The notes below the pieces were generated by a model. It saw only the letters and a list, made by a program, of their open reading frames with translations. It was not told the DNA's origin and searched no databases. The translations under genes and the position numbers were made by a program. From Protostelium mycophagum (taxonomy: Eukaryota > Evosea > Variosea > Protosteliida > Protosteliaceae), in the NCBI GenBank assembly GCA_002081555.1, contig MZNV01001799.1, positions 1 through 64,000 of the forward strand: a stretch of 64,000 nt of DNA, given 5' to 3'. Below, one piece after another: positions 59,328 through 64,000 of this stretch (position 1 is the stretch's first letter; the number at the start of each line of letters is the position of its first letter).

Positions 59328-61705
59328 TTAGCGTCGTTCACAACAAGGAAGGTATTCTCGCTCATGATAGTGGCAGGGGTCCAGACGCGAGAGGGCGTGA
59401 CTAAATAAGACATCACGGCAAACATGGTGACAACTGCAAAGAGGAGGGGTGCATCTGTCATTCTTCAAACTCTCAAAGATTGTATGGCTGTGGATTGAAC
59501 TCACAATTGAATGTCTCGAAGGAGACGGGGAATTGTAGAGGGGATAAGAGCACCCCAAGGGAAAAGAAATTCCAAATGACGGCGGAGAGACAGAAGATGG
59601 GGGACCAGAACTTCCCGAGGGTCCACTTCCCGTCCTGAAATTCTCCGGGTGTAAATATGATGCGACACAACGCGATGAGGGCGTAAGCTGCCAGAGTAGC
59701 TGGTAGATGTCAGGAGAGGCATAATGGATCAGTATACTCACGAGCTCCTGCACAAGACACGAGACTGCTGAAAGCCACCTGTTTGTTCTTTAGAAGTGAA
59801 CCTGAAAGGTCGCTCACTTGTGACGGGATAATGGTAAACAATAGAAGCCCTGCGACTATCCATATGAAAGTCACAGAATTGCGAGGGAATCCGTGTTTGT
59901 CAACTCTGCCCAACCAATTACTTCCCGGGAGGGTCCCATCTCTTGCCACAGCATAGATCAATCTCGATGCGGCCATGACTGCTACAGTAGTGTTCTGTCA
60001 CATTTAGGAACATCATTTCATTTGAATGAAACTCACCAAGACCAAGGTCACTATGGATACGATGTTCATGATCACGTGACCGGCTCTTCCCAGGGCCATG
60101 TCATATAGAACCACAAAAGGCTGGGATGCCTGGAGTTGCAGAAGCACGTCAATCTCAGGTGTACATATCAGGAATAAAAATAGAAGAGGTAATCCGAAAA
60201 GCCCAGATACCACACAAGACCAGAACAAACCCCTGCATAAGATCAAATTTTGAGTCCACACAGCCGCCGGTTAAGAAATAGTACACTGAAAGTCCATGGT
60301 TTTACCTCGCAGCAGCTTGAGATGCGTTCTTTGTTTCTTCAGCTACATGGCCTGCCGCATCAAAACCAACGAGAACACCTGCGGTTGCTATATATCCCAA
60401 GCACCAATTCCACCCATCAGGTGCACCTGCAAATAGTTATTTCCGAATTTGGGTGGCATAGCAATGTTTAGAACCTCTCCTCACCTGTCCCGTTGTACGT
60501 AGAAAGTAAAAACTCCTTGTCTTGAAATCCATAAGTGTTATACACTCCCAAAGGTAGCCATATCATGTTTAAAAAGAAATCCAGAAGAATCATTGCAAAC
60601 GTCATTCTACAATTGTCAAAACAATATCAATCTCTAGGATCACCTCAACAGCCATTTGTATGCAGAAGCTGTCATTGATGAGTTGTGACATCTTCAACTT
60701 GAAACATTACTCACGAGGGATGTAGTTAAACGCGATCGCGACCACCAAAAGTATCTCTGAAACGGCCCAAGCCAACACTCGAAATTTGAGGTCGCTGTAG
60801 TCCAAAACATCAAACTTGACCCCCAAGATTTGGTCGACATGAAGGAGTGGCATCTCTGAGAGTAAATAGTTGGCGGCACCCTGGGAATTGACGGCGACAA
60901 ATGAGGTCCAAGCGATAATACTCCACCAGGCCACAATAAAACCCGCTAACCTCCCATATCTACCACGTGTCACGAATTTTTCAGCATAAAAGTTGTCGCG
61001 CTGCAGGCGCGAAGGTGGGCGTACCTGGGGCCAGCTGACTGTGCCGCCCAGTAATAGATAGATCCAGCAGAAGGGAGGCTGGAGCATATCTCTGCCAGCA
61101 TCGCGGCATTCATGAAGGTAAACACTAAAGTGACCAAATAATTGACCCTTCTGCGGTGAGTGGGCGGCGCAAAGTACTGAATTAAATACCAGAAGGCGAG
61201 GGGACCGCCAGCAAGTATTCCCAAGCTGAAGGTGACTCTTATCCCTCCAACAAAATATAAGGCTCCAAAACTGGCTGCAAAGTTTTCAAAGAACTTCCAA
61301 GTCCTGTGGAGTGTCTGCGGACATCAATTTCACTCTCGATTAGTGCATGCAATTAAGAAGAATGATCTTTATAAAGATGATTACAGACCTGCTGGTAACC
61401 TAACCCCCTCTAAAGACAAACAAGTCAGTAATGGAAATATCAAAATAGAGAGACTTATGGCGACCAACAACAGCAACCTCCCCACGCAGGTATTATCCTG
61501 ATCGGGTGACACGGTATGATCTCAGCAAGAAGAAATGAGAGCCAAAGACAAAAGTCTAAGAACAACCCATCTCCTCAAGCACCCGTGGTTGCCTCAGGAC
61601 AGAGCCAGAGTAAAAATTTTCAACGTGTACATGTAGGTGAGTGTGGCTGTTGGGGTGTCACCATCTCTCGTGATCACGTACAAGTTGAGCTTCGTCTTGA
61701 TCCAT
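59328..61705 (-). CDS. APC-superfamily amino acid/GABA permease
   Basis: A 12-helix transporter like UGA4/BAT1 (amino acid-choline transporter group). A tiny first exon (MDQDEAQL) is followed by [47 protein letters not shown], and the family signature [20 protein letters not shown]. Later blocks are [40 protein letters not shown], the conserved [16 protein letters not shown], and [18 protein letters not shown]. The C-terminus [15 protein letters not shown] is cytosolic. It should import an amino acid or GABA by proton symport; substrate is not defined by sequence. About ten short introns, with one unusually long gap of about 270 nt after the first exon that might hide another exon. Confidence 0.88.
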
Positions 61706-61942
61706 CTTTCTGGTGTTGATTTCTGAGCTGGTGTGACTCAAATATTTACATCCGCGGAGATATTAAAAAACCTTGTTGTGGAAGTCCAGTTTCGAGATTC
61801 TTGTTTGAGAAAGCGTGTGTGGAACATCAAGTTTACAACGAGCAAACAACCAGCGCGCAGTTGTAAAACAGGCCAACTTGCGGCTGAATAAACGAAACGG
61901 TGGTATTTTGTTGACAGTTAAAACAAAGTTGTTATTTATGAT
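61706..61942. promoter_or_regulatory. Upstream region of the permease gene
   Basis: About 235 bp between the permease start and the stop of the POC5-like gene, both on the minus strand. No distinct motif recognised. Confidence 0.35.
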
Positions 61943-63924
61943 TATGGCACATGTCTGAATTGCTTTACAGTGGCGCCATTGGGGTGTACAAGAGGGTTCC
62001 TCGGTGGTCCGGATATTCTGAGGTTTACCTGTGGAGATTATTTTTTAGATCTTCTGAAGACTAACCTCTTGAGTTCTCTGTTGGGTATGTTGAGTGTGCT
62101 GTGGTCTTGGTGCCCGACCTTGTGACTGTGATTGAGGTATTGGTGCATGTGCATTTTTTCTCGGCAGCGGAGCAGAATTCCGCTCGCTCCAAGCCTCGTA
62201 TTCAGACACGGAAACTGATCGTGTCATCTTCCATCATGAAACGAATGAGTGTACCTTCAACAGCTCTTGGTGCCCTCTTCGGAGGGCTGTGAGGTTGCGG
62301 TTGTGGTTGTGTTTGTGTTTGTGGTGGCTCTCCAACTTTCATCATGGACATTGCCTCTAAATTCAAACTGCATACACCTGATAGCTGTTATTCAAAAATG
62401 AAATACTGTGACTGCACCTCGCATGAATGCTTGCTTCATCTCTTGTTGATATTTACTGCGTTCGTTTGTCAACACATCTATCCGTTGTTGTCTATCATTT
62501 AATTCTTGCTCCATCTACAATCGTTTCAATATAATTATTTTCAGACTTTCGAACATCAATATCACTTTGTAAAACAAAAACCGTGTGTCTAAAGTTTCCA
62601 AAATGTATTTTAAAAATGGATATTACCTTATTTAACAAATCTTCGTAGTGATGCACGATGTCCCGCGAAGAATCCTCAACCCGGTTATGCCAGTACCGCT
62701 CCACCGTCGTAATTCGGTGTTCACGAGCATCGCGCTGCCACACTTTGAAAATATTATACAATACATATCTACGCCTATGTTCTATGGCTTCTATCTTTCT
62801 CTTCTTCCTCTCCTTCTTTGATTTCGCTCCTGCTTTTGACTCAACATCATAGTTACTCAAGGAGATTCATGATCACAATATATTTTTGTTATAATGATCT
62901 TTCTCAAAACACGCACCTTCTTGCCACCTTTTCATCCATTGCCAAAGCATCAAATTCTCTTGCTGTTCTCCGTTATATTTCATCTACAATATCTCTGCAC
63001 TCACCGCACTCTGTATTCGACCTGCCCGGTTGTAAGCCAAGCGGGTGATGGTGTCGTCTTTCTTCTTCAGCATCAGCTTGCATTCCTCAAGTTCTTTTTT
63101 CAAGACAGCGAGCTGAGATGTCATCTTTCATTCGGATTCCAGTGTACATACCTCTGCTTGTGTATCTCTGAGCTCTGTTCGGTTGATGTGATCTTGTTGG
63201 GCCACTTTCTGTTGTTCGACCCTGAACAACTCTTGTCTCAATGCTGAATATTCGGCCTGTTTTGAATTTTTAAATTTTGAATAAATGAGATTCAATACCA
63301 TTATGGACTGTTTTAAGATGGATGTGTGCTCGTCAATATATCTTGATAATCTGTCCACGTTGTAGTCAGGATAATTTTCAAAGGTTTCGATAGCACCTAA
63401 TTGCTCCCTGACTGCCTGAAATAGTCACCGTTGTACATCGTAAAGGCCCCTCACCTCCCGTATTTTCCCGCTGTCTACAGATGCGGGAGAGTCCAGATCA
63501 TCTGCAGCGAAAGAAACCCGACGACTCTCTTCATTACTGTCTAATATAGGGGGGATCTTCTGCACGTTCCCAAATTGATCGCCATATTGACCACTTGAAT
63601 AAGAAGATGAGCTCGGGCGGCTACTGTCCACATCACCTGAGCATGATTAAAATGATCTTGTTTGAGCCTCAAACTGGAGTCCATCAGGAATATCTCACCC
63701 TGATCTGCTTCGCTCCATGCTGTTGAAGTTCGCTCAGATGTAGAATCAGTGCTGCCATTCTCTCTTGGGGAATTCTTTAGACTTCCACCCGCTGATGAGA
63801 ACCACAATCGAGGTGATTGTCCAGGAGCTAAAGGCTCAACGTTAGCAATGTCCAACAAGTCACGATGCTTTGGCTTCGCAATAGCAGCTTTTGACTTCGC
63901 AGTTGCGGGTCTATTGCTTGTCAT
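61943..63924 (-). CDS. POC5: POC5-like centriolar protein
   Basis: The start MTSNRPATAKSKAAIAKPK is the first ATG; the frame is open a little further upstream only with a non-ATG codon. A Ser-rich disordered part (SSRPSSSSYSSGQYGDQ) precedes coiled coils (EYSALRQELFRVEQQKVAQQ, LKKELEECKLMLKKKDD), a segment LYNIFKVWQRDAREHR that looks like an Sfi1/centrin-binding helix, then MEQELNDRQQRIDVL and KQAFMRGVCSLNLEAMSM. The last, joined over an intron, is nearly the diagnostic POC5 box. A Pro/Gln/basic tail follows. In animals POC5 binds centrin in the centriole lumen and is needed for full-length centrioles. The C-terminal exon with GATVKQFRHVP is inferred by phase. An E2F-like TTTTTGGCGCGGAA lies just upstream (63952-63965). 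Confidence 0.82.
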
Positions 63925-64000
63925 CTCTCTGGTGGACAACTTGAAAGCAACTTTTTGGCGCGGAATTTCGGCAGCTTATCTCTTATCTACAGAGGACAAA

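Noticed and set aside
1-64000. Transposons, LTR or virus-derived elements, tRNAs, rRNAs, CRISPR
   Set aside because: No transposase, reverse transcriptase, capsid or integrase motifs, no long terminal repeats, no tRNA-like cloverleaf with box A/B noticed by eye; a computed search could still find diverged remnants.

Overview
This window is nuclear DNA of an intron-dense eukaryote with compact genes. I place 26 protein-coding genes on both strands. Most introns I could resolve by reading frame and homology are about 37-60 nt GT-AG introns, and intergenic gaps are mostly 50-600 bp. The gene set points to a unicellular relative of animals and fungi, most likely a protosteloid or otherwise ciliated amoebozoan. 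It combines opisthokont/amoebozoan families (SERAC1, GNPTAB-like Stealth transferase, TRABD, NUDT19, ZMPSTE24, RAD51C, SCFD1) with a fungal-style full-size PDR ABC transporter, a class III-type chitinase and a STE20 kinase/RhoGAP fusion. A POC5-like centriolar protein implies centrioles. The taxon is inferred, not read directly. I saw no tRNA, rRNA, CRISPR, transposon or virus-derived element.

Layout: 0.4-10.6 kb holds a SERAC1-like lipase and a PDR-type ABC transporter (+). 10.7-19.5 kb (-) holds a Stealth/GNPTAB-like phosphotransferase with acidic repeats, a kinase-RhoGAP fusion with an HRN catalytic loop, and a degenerate TBC-domain protein. 19.8-22.8 kb (+) holds a TraB-domain protein and a highly codon-biased single-exon C2 protein. 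23-32.4 kb alternates STE24 (-), a peroxisomal NUDT19-like Nudix (+), a double-PH protein (+), RAD51C (-) and an unknown protein (+). 32.6-38.5 kb (-) is one long coiled-coil gene ending in an HMMR/KIF15-like motif, divergent from a small twin CX9C protein. 39-47.8 kb (-) holds an EGF-like/7TM receptor-like protein, a protein rich in SUMO-interaction-like motifs, an LRR protein and a protein with three homeodomain-like helix repeats. 48.4-52.9 kb (+) holds elongation factor 1-beta, an unknown gene and an intronless coiled-coil protein. 53.3-63.9 kb holds SCFD1/Sly1 (-), a secreted chitinase and a secreted Cys-rich protein (+), an APC amino-acid/GABA permease (-) and the POC5 homologue (-).

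There are no operons. Several gene pairs share short divergent promoters (STE24/NUDT19, RAD51C/unknown, HMMR-like/CX9C). The most unexpected signal is at the word level. A sequence close to CGTTGTAGATG, the palindrome TGACGTCA and an E2F-like TTTGGCGGGAAA are each present far more often than chance. They occur on both strands, inside exons, introns and spacers, and the first often supplies the 3' splice site. Exon joins given below are my own readings and have not been computed or checked against transcripts.
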